From Imperialibacter sp964351395 (GTDB lineage: Bacteria > Bacteroidota > Bacteroidia > Cytophagales > Cyclobacteriaceae), in contig CAYGOF010000004.1 in assembly GCA_964351395.1 (NCBI GenBank), forward strand, positions 124,001 to 188,000: a stretch of 64,000 nt of DNA, read 5' to 3'. Position numbers and translations under genes: made by a program. Each line of letters begins with the position of its first letter. The stretch's first letter is position 1. Under the pieces are notes generated by a model, which did not search any database, was not told where the DNA came from, and worked only from the letters and a program-made list of their open reading frames with translations. This document shows positions 18,111-27,586 of this stretch, one piece after another.

Positions 18111-18506
18111 ATGATTTACGGAGAACTTACACACCGTATAATTGGCTGTGCCATGAAAGTGCATACATTCCTAGGTAATGGCTTTCAAGAGGTAATATAC
18201 CAAAGAGCGATCGCAATAGAAATGGAAAAGCAAGGTCTTGGGTACGCAAGAGAAATGGAAATGACCATTTATTATGAAGGTATTGATATTGGGACTCGTA
18301 GAGTAGACTTTTTTGTTGAAGATAAGATCATGGTTGAGTTGAAAGCTGTGATCGAATTGAATGATAATCATCTTAACCAATGTAGAAATTACCTTGAAGC
18401 TTATAATTTGCCTGTTGGTCTGCTAATCAATTTTGGCAGTAGAAGCCTCCAATATAAAAGAGTCTATAATACTAAACACCCGGATGTGAAAGCTCCAAAA
18501 TCCTAA
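18111..18506 (+). CDS. GxxExxY family protein
   Basis: 131-residue protein of the GxxExxY family (named for Gly24-x-x-Glu27-x-x-Tyr30, here GFQEVIY). The later segment RRVDFFVEDKIMVELKA supplies Asp66, Glu76 and Lys78 in the D-x(n)-E-x-K order of PD-(D/E)XK nucleases, so a nuclease-like fold is likely, but no activity is established for the family that I know of. It is alone on the + strand between two minus-strand genes, AT-rich, and bordered by imperfect inverted repeats; the right one overlaps its stop. Its base composition differs from ade and GH2. These points suggest it arrived as a small independent unit. AAAGGG just before the ATG may serve as a ribosome-binding site. Confidence 0.9.
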   Translation: MIYGELTHRIIGCAMKVHTFLGNGFQEVIYQRAIAIEMEKQGLGYAREMEMTIYYEGIDIGTRRVDFFVEDKIMVELKAVIELNDNHLNQCRNYLEAYNLPVGLLINFGSRSLQYKRVYNTKHPDVKAPKS

Positions 18507-18530
18507 AATCCATTAATCTTAGGAATCCTA
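18496..18530. repeat. Right inverted repeat flanking the GxxExxY gene
   Basis: Reverse complement begins TAGGATTCCTAAGATTAA, matching the left copy at 16 of 18 positions, then continues with GGATTTTAGGATTTTG. It overlaps the last codons and stop of the gene. The inner TAGGAATCCTA is itself palindromic. Confidence 0.55.
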
Positions 18531-18596
18531 GTTAAGACAGTGTCTGATAAATTAAACTACCCCTGCAAATAGTGTATTAAGCCGTTAATTCAACTC

Positions 18597-21335
18597 TCAA
18601 TATTTTAAAACCACCGATGGATCTACCGGATACCTTCCGAAAGATTTTCCGTACACCGCTACTCCTCCCTCACCTTCGGTCCTGATTTCAATAACAAGTT
18701 GGCCCGTAATAGCGGCATCTTTCAGCATCCTTCTGCTAATGGGCACCTTGGTAAGGTAGCCATAGGAGCCTGCTTCTCTTAGTTTTTTATCTTTCAACTG
18801 GTGATGCCAGCTCAAAATACCCCTGTGGTCGGCAGGGTCATCGATCAGGGTTGTGGTTTGTACTTTTGAGCCATTTATCCAAATGGAGACCGCCGATGGG
18901 AACATCGTTTCGTCGGTCATCGGGTAGGAGTTAGGATTGCTGCTTGGTTCTGCTTTAGCACCCAGCATATAGTCTTTATTGGTGTCGAATGCTTCTCTGT
19001 CTTTGGCGAAGAGCTCTTTTGCCGATAGCTCCACAATAAAATAAGCTTCCTTCGCACTGGCCGTTTCAACACCATTTAAATTAAAAGTGTACTCGAAGCT
19101 ACCTTTCCCGGCTCCGTTTATTTTGAGGCCATCGAGTACATCCCACTGCTTTTTAGTCCAATTTGCCTTTGTGAAGGCAGCTGGAGCAACGCTTATCACC
19201 TCCGATTTGGGGGCCTTTTCACTCCCTACAACTTCGAAGGCTGTGAAGTTACGGTGCACGATGTTTCCATTCGCATCCTCTAGCATTAGCTTTAAAACAG
19301 AAAGGCCTGATGTTCCAGGCATTGTCAATTCAATGGGTGTTGGGGTAGATTGTATGTATGGTGTATACTCGACCATCTGGTTGCCCTGTTTAATCACTGA
19401 AACCTCACCCAGGTAATTGGTATGTACCAACTCGTAGACGATCTTCAGCTGATTGCCAAGCTCCCTACTGCTCATGGACGACAGATAAAGCGGAACACTA
19501 ACCTTGTCACCTCCCTGAACGGTTTTACTGATCTCATTTCCAGTCGATAGGTAGATCAGAGAATGAAAATCCAGGGTTGACATGCCGTCTACGATTCCAC
19601 CCAGCCCTGTTTTCTTTTCTGTTCGATCAAAACGCCAGTAGCCGTTCCATTCGTTGATGACATCATGGTGCTCGGTATAGAGCCAGCCCGACATAAATGG
19701 ATACTTACGGAAGGTGTTCATCATCCGATGATAGTCCCAGGTCCAATCTACATCTCCTGTGCTGCCTTCATAACCCCATACATTACCACACTCTGAATTG
19801 ATATTGGGCTGGTTCCCCTGTTTGAATCCATCCTCAAAGTCATAGGTGCTGCCCGGGTAAGTATTTTTTTCCAGGTTGGCCATGTACGCTTCCCACTCCC
19901 AACCGGGCAGATAGCTGTGCCATGAGTTGATGTCTGTTTCGGTGTGGCCTGCCCCACAGCAAATGGAGTTATCTTCCACCAGCCTGCTGCCATCCAGAGA
20001 TTTGGTTAGGTAGTACATAGAGGCTACCCAGTTTTGAGTCCTGGGCAGGTATTTATTTTGTTTTTTGCCGTCAACATCCACGGCAGTTCTTAAGCCCCAT
20101 GTCTCGTTGAATACAATCCAGGAAAAAATGGATGGGTGATTATAATCCCGTTTGATCATTTCACGAAGCGTAAACTCAGCTTCGGCCTGCATTTTTTCGT
20201 CCGGCTCGCCCCAGCTGTTCGGTAGGTCGGCCATCACGAGCAATCCCAGTTTATCCGCCCAGTAAAGCTTGCGGGGTATTTCTGCTTTTATGTGCACTCT
20301 TATGCCGTTGAGACCAATAGACTTGCTGCGCTCGATTTCCTCCCGCATAAATTGATCGGAAGGAAAGGTATAGAACCCATCTGGGTGATAGGACTGGTCT
20401 AGCGTGAGCTGCACATAGATCGGATTATTGTTAAGCGCTATATAAGGGTACTCTGTGCCAGGTAAGTTGACGACAGAGATTTTTCTCATGCCAAAGTAAG
20501 TGCTCACCTGGTCATTCTCTATGCTCGCTACTGCCGTGTAAAGAAAAGGATCTTCAAGACTCCACAAGTGAGCATTGGGTATCTTTATGCTAAAACGGAT
20601 TTTGTTTTTGCCTTTTGGTACTGTTGCTTCTTGTATGATCGGGCTAGCCGCTCCATTGATCGTTACCTGCACTTTAGTGTCGCTTGAAGCCTCTGTGGGT
20701 AAATAGGCAGTAACGTCGACTTTGTTATTGTCTATGTCCGGAGTAAAAAGAATGGCATCGATGTATTGGTTACCCCTTGCTTCCAAATACACTGTTTGCC
20801 ACAAGCCACGTGCGTTTCCATATCCTTGCTTACCGTAAAGAGTGAAGTCTCTTCGGATGTCATCTACCCTAATGACCAGTTTTTGTGGCTGCCCATATTT
20901 GAGGTATTGGGTAAGCTCAAAAGAGAAGGGGGTATATCCACCCTGATGACTGCCCAGTTTTTGCCCGTCGAGCCAAACTGTGGTCTCCCAGTCACTGGCA
21001 CCTATTGTGATAAAAGTTCTTTTTCCCTCCCACGATGGATCTACAGTAATTTCTTTTTTGTACCAGGCAATGTCTGCTTCGTCCTTTACACCACTAAGCG
21101 TTGAGCCCCATGGAAAGGGAACAAGAATGGTTTTGTCGAAAGAAGTATTGCCGTCGCTCCAGTTTCCCTCAATGCCTTCATTTTTTCCATCAAAACGAAA
21201 CTCCCATATACCATTGAGGTTTTGCCAATCGGCTCGCTCAAAATCTGGCCTCGGATGTTCTGGTAAGGGAATCATTTGAGCAAAAATGCTTAATGATAAA
21301 ATGCTGCAGAGTAAAGTAAGTAGGAAAGGCTTCAT
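18597..21335 (-). CDS. Secreted glycoside hydrolase family 2 enzyme
   Basis: 912-residue beta-glycosidase exported by a signal peptide (about 1-20, LLTLLCSILSLSIFA). Domain order: sugar-binding jelly roll (about 35-195), Ig-like domain (about 200-290), TIM barrel (about 300-600) and C-terminal beta domains. Catalytic acid/base is Glu411 in WIVFNETWG and the nucleophile Glu515 in NSECGNVWG. GH2 covers beta-galactosidase, glucuronidase, mannosidase and others; the sequence alone does not tell which. It stands alone, with no SusC/SusD pair, so it is not part of a classical polysaccharide utilisation locus here. Convergent with the GxxExxY gene. Confidence 0.92.
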   Translation of the reverse strand: MKPFLLTLLCSILSLSIFAQMIPLPEHPRPDFERADWQNLNGIWEFRFDGKNEGIEGNWSDGNTSFDKTILVPFPWGSTLSGVKDEADIAWYKKEITVDPSWEGKRTFITIGASDWETTVWLDGQKLGSHQGGYTPFSFELTQYLKYGQPQKLVIRVDDIRRDFTLYGKQGYGNARGLWQTVYLEARGNQYIDAILFTPDIDNNKVDVTAYLPTEASSDTKVQVTINGAASPIIQEATVPKGKNKIRFSIKIPNAHLWSLEDPFLYTAVASIENDQVSTYFGMRKISVVNLPGTEYPYIALNNNPIYVQLTLDQSYHPDGFYTFPSDQFMREEIERSKSIGLNGIRVHIKAEIPRKLYWADKLGLLVMADLPNSWGEPDEKMQAEAEFTLREMIKRDYNHPSIFSWIVFNETWGLRTAVDVDGKKQNKYLPRTQNWVASMYYLTKSLDGSRLVEDNSICCGAGHTETDINSWHSYLPGWEWEAYMANLEKNTYPGSTYDFEDGFKQGNQPNINSECGNVWGYEGSTGDVDWTWDYHRMMNTFRKYPFMSGWLYTEHHDVINEWNGYWRFDRTEKKTGLGGIVDGMSTLDFHSLIYLSTGNEISKTVQGGDKVSVPLYLSSMSSRELGNQLKIVYELVHTNYLGEVSVIKQGNQMVEYTPYIQSTPTPIELTMPGTSGLSVLKLMLEDANGNIVHRNFTAFEVVGSEKAPKSEVISVAPAAFTKANWTKKQWDVLDGLKINGAGKGSFEYTFNLNGVETASAKEAYFIVELSAKELFAKDREAFDTNKDYMLGAKAEPSSNPNSYPMTDETMFPSAVSIWINGSKVQTTTLIDDPADHRGILSWHHQLKDKKLREAGSYGYLTKVPISRRMLKDAAITGQLVIEIRTEGEGGVAVYGKSFGRYPVDPSVVLKY

Positions 21336-21544
21336 AATACGGAGTAGGTAAAGTGTCTATCCTTAAAACTATATGTAAAGTGCTCTTTTCACAAATAAAA
21401 ATACATCCAGGGGATGAAATTGATGGCTTTGAATTGAAATGTGGTAGTTGTCGTAATATTGTGATGTTATTTGTTCAAAAAGCCATTATTTGCTTAAGCA
21501 CTATATGCGCTGATGAATCAGTTCGTACTTCCGAGTGTGGACTT
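21336..21544. other. Upstream region of the GH2 gene, no gene seen
   Basis: About 210 bases between the GH2 start and the terminator of the large heme lipoprotein gene. A 67-codon frame at 21353-21556 on the + strand has no recognisable features, runs through the terminator and is judged spurious. Confidence 0.5.
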
Positions 21545-21584
21545 CAAAAAAAATAACCCCTGCCGGAAATGATTCCAACAGGGG
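21545..21584 (-). terminator. Rho-independent terminator of the large heme lipoprotein gene
   Basis: Read on the minus strand: CCCCTGTTGGAA, loop TCAT, TTCCGGCAGGGG, giving a 12-base-pair stem with two T-G pairs, followed by TTATTTTTTTT. It begins 24 bases after the stop codon at 21608. Confidence 0.92.
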
Positions 21585-21607
21585 CTTTGCTAAAAAGCGC
21601 TTACGAA

Positions 21608-24600
21608 CTATTTCAAATTTGCAAGGAATTCCACCATGTCTCTGATTTCTCTTTTGGTCATCAGCCCACCCATCGGTGGCATGGCCGAAGGAGAATTGGT
21701 GCGCTCGCTGATCCTTGCTACTGCAATATGAAGTGGCTCAGCTTCTGAAGTTTTCAATACGATTTCCTTGTCTGTTTCTTCCATTAGTATGCCGGATACT
21801 TTTTGTCCGTCTTTCAGAGTCAAAGAAACAGAACCGAATCCGGGAGCAAGACGGGCCCCTGGCTCTATCAGCGCCTGAAGAATTTGCTCGCGGCTTAATT
21901 TACTTCCAATTCCGCCAAGCTGTGGGCCAACATTGGTGCCCTCTCCTCTGATTACGTGGCATCTGGTACATTGAGCAGCTGGGTGAGTGTAAAACAACCT
22001 CCCACCTAAACGGGCATCACCACCGTATAGAGTTTCCTGAAATGCGGCAACCGTGTTGGTATCGTCAGACTTGAGCGGTTCAAGCTTAGCTACAAGGTTG
22101 GCTGATCCGTTAGCTTCTGATGCTTCGATAAGGTCAAGTGTCAGGCTCTTGTCTAGTTTTTTAGCAACAAGTTGCTCAACAAGCCCTGACAGGATGGTGG
22201 AGCTTTTCTCAGCAGGCATTTTACCCAGTACTTTCAGCATCTCCTGCTGCTCCTGAAGTGAGCCTTTAGCAAAAATAGGTGTTACAATACCAGGTAGATT
22301 CTCCGAAGAAATTTCCATTCCACTCAAAAGACCAAGCGCTGTAGTTCTTACCTCACCTTCTTTGTCGTTCATTCCTTTCTTCACCAGGGCTTCCATGTCG
22401 CTGTAGTTTAGCTCACTCAGGCTTGTTAGCATCGCTGCTCTTACTTCTGGCATCGGATGACTTGCCATCATTACAGCCAGTTGGTCGTTGAAGTCGGTCA
22501 CCTGAAGATTACTCAGCATTTTTGCAGCAGCAATCACTACTTCGCTATTTGAGCTTTGTAGAAACGTCGCTGCGTTGGCCTTTGCTTTTGACTGGGCCAG
22601 CATAGGATCTCTGCTTATTTCACCTCGGTAGCGACCATCTACTCTGTCCATTACCGATGGGTTGGCCCATGTGCCAAGTGTGGCGAGGGCCTCTGCCTGA
22701 ATGGCAGGAGCAATGCCGTTGCGCTGTGCAATTGCGATTACGAGGTCAAGTTCTTTCTCGCCACCTACTCTTAAGGCTGCATTGATGCCTCTTCTCAATA
22801 AAGGCTCAGAAGTGAAACGGCTTTCAGCCAAGGTTGCCGCTAGTGCCGGTAAAGCCGGCTCGATGGACCAGTCGTCGTTTATGGCCCTGGCGGCTTCTGT
22901 CACTATGTATTCATCCTGATCAGTAAGGAATACTGATACTTTTTCGCTTTGTAGTCTCCTCAATACCAGTACTGCGGCTATCCGCAAAGCCCTGCTCGAA
23001 CTACTGGCAAGTGCCACAATTGGTTCTTGCTTGCCAATACGACCTAAGGCCAGCACACCAGCATGCCTGATATACACGTCTTCGTCATTATTGGCTTCGA
23101 TCATTTTTAGAAGATCGGGAATGGCCGCTTCATATTTGACCCTTCCGAGTGCTTCAGCTGCATAGAACCGCACCCTTGGATAGTCATGGCTAAGCAATTT
23201 AACCAACTGACTAGCTGCCTCAGCATATTTAACATCGCCAAGCATTTTGGCGGCCTGTGCTACAATTTCAGGGTCGCTGTCACTTAATAGGCCCACAATT
23301 GGCGCTGCATGGTCCAGGCGCTGTCTGCCCAATTGTCCGAGACCCCAAATGCCGTGAATTCTGGCTAGCTGATTGTCAGTTTGATCGATTGCTTTCTTGA
23401 AGATCTGAGCGCCCAGTTTTCCTCTGGTCACCAATTCAAACTGTGCTTTCTGCCTGATGCGCATATCGGCGTGAGAAAGTAGTTCAAATAACCTTTCATC
23501 ACCTTGTTCAGCGTAATCGAGTACCATCAGCTCTTTTACTTCTTTTCTGGCCGCGGCAAGGTCATTTTTGTCACTTGCGACGTCAATTTTCCACACACGG
23601 CCATAGTTCTTGGTGTCCCAGCCATTGATCCAGTCAGCCGCATATAGCGCGCCGTCAGGACCAAATTTGATACCTGTCGGAAGGATACCTGATGCCAGCT
23701 TTTTCTCCTGCTCCAGTTCAAAACTTGCACCTTTTGACTTCAGTGTGAAAGACCATATCGGAGATCTGCTTGGGTTACCGACAAACTCCACCAGGAAGAA
23801 ATGGTTTTTCCATGCTGAACCGAGGGCCGTACCAGGATTGTATACCATACCTGTCGGTCCGTTGTGGTAGTTCATGATCGGAGGGATGATATAAGCAGCC
23901 TGTCCTTCCCAGCGTGGTTGAAACAGTCTTTCGTCCATCCATACATGATAACGATTGTTTTTTGGGTCTGTGTACTTTCCGTACTGCCAGTTGGCTCTCC
24001 ATCCAGCGTCATGTCCTTCTACGATATGCACCAATCTTTCACTTTCGCCACGGTGGTCACCGTCGTTGTCAGAACTGATGATGTTGCCGTAGGCATCGAA
24101 CACAAACTCATGCGTATTACGAAGACCAGCCGCAAATATTTCAAAATTACTTCCGTCAGGGTCACACCTTACAATGACGCCCTGGTTAGGATATTTGTAT
24201 GTGCTGCCATCTTTGGCAGTCAGGTTGGCGCCAATGTCTCCTATACCCCAGTATATGCGACCATCAGGTCCTTCAATCGCACCGGACATTCCGTGGCCCC
24301 CAAATCCAATATGGACTGCAAATCCTGTCACCAACGATTCCATCTTATCAAGCACTTCATCTCCGTTAGTGTCCCAAACCCTCCACATATCGGGGCCTAC
24401 GCCAACAAAAACATCATTTCTTCGAACCAATAATGCCCCGGCCACATCAGTCACTTCGTCGTGGAAGGCGCTCAAAATGCGCTTCGAAACATCGGCGATG
24501 CCATCCCCATTTTCATCTGTTAGCTTCCAAACTTCCTCTTCCTCCACGGCAAGGTCTTTCCAGTCATGAGAGCCGTCGTTGTTAAGGTCAGGGAGGTATT

Positions 24601-25009
24601 CATTTCTGGCACTGTTTTCTGGCGCAAATTCCGTGCGTAAAAAGGCCCTTCTATCTTCTACCGTTTTAAATGCGATAGATCGAGTCATCCAGTCCTGATG
24701 GCCTCTGATGTCGAATTCAGAATGCTTCGGGCGGTTAGCACGAGTAAGGTATACGTTTCCGTCATCATCGATCGACATGGCGATGGGGTCCGGAGCCAGC
24801 GAGTCGGAGGCCCAGAGGCTCATGGTGATGCCGTCATAGAGCTCCAGTGAAGTGTTTTCTCTGATTTCCTTGGCTCTGTTGTAGGCCGTAGCCTGGTCTT
24901 CTTTTATCGTTAGGGGTGTTTCTTTTGGTAACTCTTCTCCGCAGCCAAGCAGGAGGAGCGTCAGAAAAAAGGCAGGCAAAAACCTGCGGGTGTTCTGTAG
25001 GAATGTCAT
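21608..25009 (-). CDS. Large lipoprotein: beta-propeller dehydrogenase-like, HEAT repeats and cytochrome c
   Basis: 1133 residues with a lipoprotein signal (LTLLLLGCGEE, Cys at about 23). Residues ~50-480 form a propeller of the PVC-type 'membrane-bound dehydrogenase' kind (DPIAMSIDDDGNVYLTRANRPKHSE, AAGLRNTHEFVFDAYGN, SSDNDGDHRGE, GILPTGIKFGPDGALYAADW). Residues ~500-990 are about a dozen HEAT-like alpha repeats. A C-terminal c-type heme domain has CTRCH at 1014-1018, PQLGGIGSKLSREQ and a Met-Pro-Pro-Met ligand region near 1110. The architecture matches the Planctomycetes/Verrucomicrobia/Bacteroidota family often associated with sugar or alcohol oxidation; substrate unknown. Single gene with its own terminator. 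Confidence 0.88.
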   Translation of the reverse strand: MTFLQNTRRFLPAFFLTLLLLGCGEELPKETPLTIKEDQATAYNRAKEIRENTSLELYDGITMSLWASDSLAPDPIAMSIDDDGNVYLTRANRPKHSEFDIRGHQDWMTRSIAFKTVEDRRAFLRTEFAPENSARNEYLPDLNNDGSHDWKDLAVEEEEVWKLTDENGDGIADVSKRILSAFHDEVTDVAGALLVRRNDVFVGVGPDMWRVWDTNGDEVLDKMESLVTGFAVHIGFGGHGMSGAIEGPDGRIYWGIGDIGANLTAKDGSTYKYPNQGVIVRCDPDGSNFEIFAAGLRNTHEFVFDAYGNIISSDNDGDHRGESERLVHIVEGHDAGWRANWQYGKYTDPKNNRYHVWMDERLFQPRWEGQAAYIIPPIMNYHNGPTGMVYNPGTALGSAWKNHFFLVEFVGNPSRSPIWSFTLKSKGASFELEQEKKLASGILPTGIKFGPDGALYAADWINGWDTKNYGRVWKIDVASDKNDLAAARKEVKELMVLDYAEQGDERLFELLSHADMRIRQKAQFELVTRGKLGAQIFKKAIDQTDNQLARIHGIWGLGQLGRQRLDHAAPIVGLLSDSDPEIVAQAAKMLGDVKYAEAASQLVKLLSHDYPRVRFYAAEALGRVKYEAAIPDLLKMIEANNDEDVYIRHAGVLALGRIGKQEPIVALASSSSRALRIAAVLVLRRLQSEKVSVFLTDQDEYIVTEAARAINDDWSIEPALPALAATLAESRFTSEPLLRRGINAALRVGGEKELDLVIAIAQRNGIAPAIQAEALATLGTWANPSVMDRVDGRYRGEISRDPMLAQSKAKANAATFLQSSNSEVVIAAAKMLSNLQVTDFNDQLAVMMASHPMPEVRAAMLTSLSELNYSDMEALVKKGMNDKEGEVRTTALGLLSGMEISSENLPGIVTPIFAKGSLQEQQEMLKVLGKMPAEKSSTILSGLVEQLVAKKLDKSLTLDLIEASEANGSANLVAKLEPLKSDDTNTVAAFQETLYGGDARLGGRLFYTHPAAQCTRCHVIRGEGTNVGPQLGGIGSKLSREQILQALIEPGARLAPGFGSVSLTLKDGQKVSGILMEETDKEIVLKTSEAEPLHIAVARISERTNSPSAMPPMGGLMTKREIRDMVEFLANLK

Positions 25010-25149
25010 AGTAAACTGGTAAAGATATATGTATGAAGGTATAAGTTTATGCTATTTTAGACGAGGAAGCCAGTCATTTCCCTTAAGCGGCAGAAAAATT
25101 AACCAACAGTTTCCTTTTGAGTATGGAAAAAATAAAGAAATGGAGAACC

Positions 25150-25614
25150 TTATCCTTTTGGAGACGGTGGAGGACCAAGGAGCGGTTCCCCAAGCGGTTC
25201 GTCTTTAGGCTTAAAAAGAAAGTAAACTACTGGAATTGCAGCCACCGACAAAACCTGAAGTCCAAGGGGGAATTTTCTTCTTATTTTGTACGTCCTTGTT
25301 TGAACAACTTCGCCACTGCCTGGTGCACTTATTTTGAAAGAATAATCGTCGGCAGGTTTTATTTTTTTTGAAAGTGTGATTGAAGCGAGCCCTTGGTTGT
25401 CTGTTTCCCAGGTGTCTATCACTTCACCTCGCCTCAACATTTCAATTTTCATTTTGCTATCGCTACCGCCGCCTGACCAGTTAAATTGATAGGTATTCCC
25501 TCTTTTTAATGGTTTTACTTCCGAAAGGCCTTCGAAAACTATTTGTTGGGAGTAACATTGACTAACTGTAAGTATAGTAGCGGAAATGAGTAAAAGCAAA
25601 CGAATAGGTTTCAT
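25150..25614 (-). CDS. Small membrane-anchored exported protein
   Basis: 154 residues. N-terminal signal peptide (MKPIRLLLLISATILTVSQCYS), a beta-rich domain at ~27-110 whose pattern (GNTYQFNWSGGGSDSKMKIEML, GEVIDTW, GLASITLSKKI, DDYSFKIS) resembles the KNH-like/Ser-Thr-rich anchored domain, then a hydrophobic segment (VLSVAAIPVVYFLF) and a Pro-rich tail ending PPPSPKG. So it probably spans or sits on a membrane with its domain outside. No function can be given. Preceded by a long non-coding stretch and not obviously in an operon. Confidence 0.65.
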   Translation of the reverse strand: MKPIRLLLLISATILTVSQCYSQQIVFEGLSEVKPLKRGNTYQFNWSGGGSDSKMKIEMLRRGEVIDTWETDNQGLASITLSKKIKPADDYSFKISAPGSGEVVQTRTYKIRRKFPLGLQVLSVAAIPVVYFLFKPKDEPLGEPLLGPPPSPKG

Positions 25615-26099
25615 GTTAAATTGTTGAAAAATGACGTATTGAAGCTACAATATACTATTTTCAATTAAAAATAGGGGGTTCTATATTATTGGAGTCATGC
25701 TACTTTTTTATGGCACTTTTTCGCTTGCGTTGATCTGTTTGTTATCCTGGGTTTGATTTTGGTCAGGCTGCTTTTGAAGCGATCCACGGCCTGCATCCAA
25801 ATGTTAGGGCTGGCCATGTGGAGAAAATGATTTTAGTTAAATCTGATCCAAAGTGTTTCCAAAGACCGAGTATGTAAATACCGCTTTAGCAAGGAGGGGG
25901 AAACTGATCAATGCGTGTCGAATATTGTTAACTACTATGTGCACTATTCAGGATTTGTGCAAGACTAGCCTACATGTCGGTACTGAGTTCTCTCAGAATT
26001 CGCATCAAAGCAGGAAATCTTTTAAATGTTGCCCATAGATTTTTATCCTAAAAAGGAGATATTAAGCTGTCAAAAGGCTTCTACGTTTAAAACACCATT
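25615..26099. other. 485-base intergenic region before the gluconate-type permease
   Basis: Divergent region between two genes. I see no gene: a 61-codon frame at 25853-26038 has no signal, domain or neighbour support. No convincing terminator, riboswitch or dyad was recognised. It presumably holds promoter and operator sites of the permease-dehydratase pair. Confidence 0.5.
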
Positions 26100-27554
26100 T
26101 TGGACATACTCCACCTAGGCGAGGATCCGCTCTTTATTCTAACGATTGGCATACTTGTCGTTTTCGTGGGTATTATCGGATTCAGGCTCCATGCCTTCCT
26201 GGCGCTTTTGTTGGGCGCCTTCATTGTAGCGCTTATTACGCCTGAAGCAGCTATCGTTGTTTATCAGATGGGTAAGGGGCTTGCAGTTGATGCCGCTCAA
26301 AAATATGCCAGTCAGCATGAGGGAATACGCATAGCCACCGAATTTGGGACGACTTGTGGCAAGATTGGAATTTTGATAGCCATGGCATCAATCATAGGTA
26401 AAACCATGCTAGAGAGTGGAGCAGCAGAAAGAATTGTGCGATCAATGTTGACAATTACTGGCGACAAATATGCACCGGCCACCTTTCTTGGAAGTAGTTT
26501 TTTTATAGGTATTCCTGTTTTCTTTGATACCGTTTTTTATCTCATGGTGCCACTTGCCAAAGCGATGGCATTGCGAGTAGGGAAGAACTATGGACTGCTT
26601 GTGTTGTGCATCGCGGCGGGTGCAGCGATGGCCAATTCACTGGTGCCTCCCACCCCTGGGCCACTTTTTCTGGTGAGCGAAATGAATATTCCGATAGGAA
26701 TGATGATGATAGGTGGGCTGCTCGTTGGCCTCGTAACAATCAGCGCAGGCTACTTTTATGCTACCTGGGCCAACCGGAAGTGGCCCATACCCTTGAGGGA
26801 TTCAGTAGACGCTCCTCTGGATGAAATCAAATTGCTTTCTGAAAAAGATGAAAATGAACTGCCCAGGTTGTGGGTCTCGCTGCTACCAATCATCATTCCC
26901 ATTGTTTTGATCAGTGCGAATGCTCTGCTGGGACCATTGTTCAAAGCAGTGGACTCAACAGCTTCTTCCTACTTGATTGTTTCACTGTTGAATTTTGTTG
27001 GCGAAAAGAATGCAGCCCTTTCACTTGGAGCTTTGTCATCAATTCTTCTTCTCGCGCTTCAAAAACGAGGAGACAGCAAAGGACTAATGGCTTCTGTTCA
27101 AACAGCACTGATGAGCGCCGGAGTTATTATTCTCATTACCTCGGCTGGTGGCGCTTTTGGTGGTATGCTACAGCAAACTGGTATCAGCCTTCGACTGGCC
27201 GAGCTGACCGAAGACTACCAGATGGCGCTGATACCACTGGCTTTCTTAATTACAGCCATCGTTAGAACTGCCCAGGGTTCGGCTACTGTGGCAATGATTA
27301 CTTCATCAGGCATACTTGCCGGAATGGCCACCACAGGCGCGCTGACTTATCACCCTTTGTATCTTGGTCTGGCCATCGCTTGTGGTTCGAAACTCATCCC
27401 ATGGATGAATGATAGTGGTTTCTGGATAGTCTGTAAAATGAGTAATTTCACAGAGCAAGAAGCGTTAAAGACCTTTTCGCCATTGCTCACCATTATGGGA
27501 CTTGCCGGCCTTGTTGTCATTCTTCTAGCTGCCAATTTGTTTCCCTTGATATGA
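26100..27554 (+). CDS. GntP family sugar-acid:H+ symporter
   Basis: 484-residue inner-membrane transporter with about 12-14 hydrophobic helices. GntP-family signatures include LGSSFFIGIPVFFDTVFYLMVPLAKA, ANSLVPPTPGPL, and RTAQGSATVAMIT near the C terminus. A stop codon lies in frame at 26088-26090 and there is no ATG until well inside the first helices, so translation must begin at TTG 26100 or ATT 26097; TTG gives a normal family N terminus. GntP members carry gluconate and related hexonates; the adjacent glucarate dehydratase gene, 32 bases downstream, suggests aldarate (glucarate or galactarate) or a related acid as substrate. Confidence 0.9.
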   Translation: MDILHLGEDPLFILTIGILVVFVGIIGFRLHAFLALLLGAFIVALITPEAAIVVYQMGKGLAVDAAQKYASQHEGIRIATEFGTTCGKIGILIAMASIIGKTMLESGAAERIVRSMLTITGDKYAPATFLGSSFFIGIPVFFDTVFYLMVPLAKAMALRVGKNYGLLVLCIAAGAAMANSLVPPTPGPLFLVSEMNIPIGMMMIGGLLVGLVTISAGYFYATWANRKWPIPLRDSVDAPLDEIKLLSEKDENELPRLWVSLLPIIIPIVLISANALLGPLFKAVDSTASSYLIVSLLNFVGEKNAALSLGALSSILLLALQKRGDSKGLMASVQTALMSAGVIILITSAGGAFGGMLQQTGISLRLAELTEDYQMALIPLAFLITAIVRTAQGSATVAMITSSGILAGMATTGALTYHPLYLGLAIACGSKLIPWMNDSGFWIVCKMSNFTEQEALKTFSPLLTIMGLAGLVVILLAANLFPLI

Positions 27555-27586
27555 GCCAGGTGAAATATTAGAAGTAAATAGTACCA

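Noticed and set aside
21353..21556. 67-codon + strand frame upstream of the GH2 gene
   Set aside because: No signal, domain or ribosome-binding site, and it runs through the terminator of the neighbouring gene.
25853..26038. 61-codon + strand frame before the permease
   Set aside because: No features of a protein and no neighbour support; region reads as regulatory DNA.
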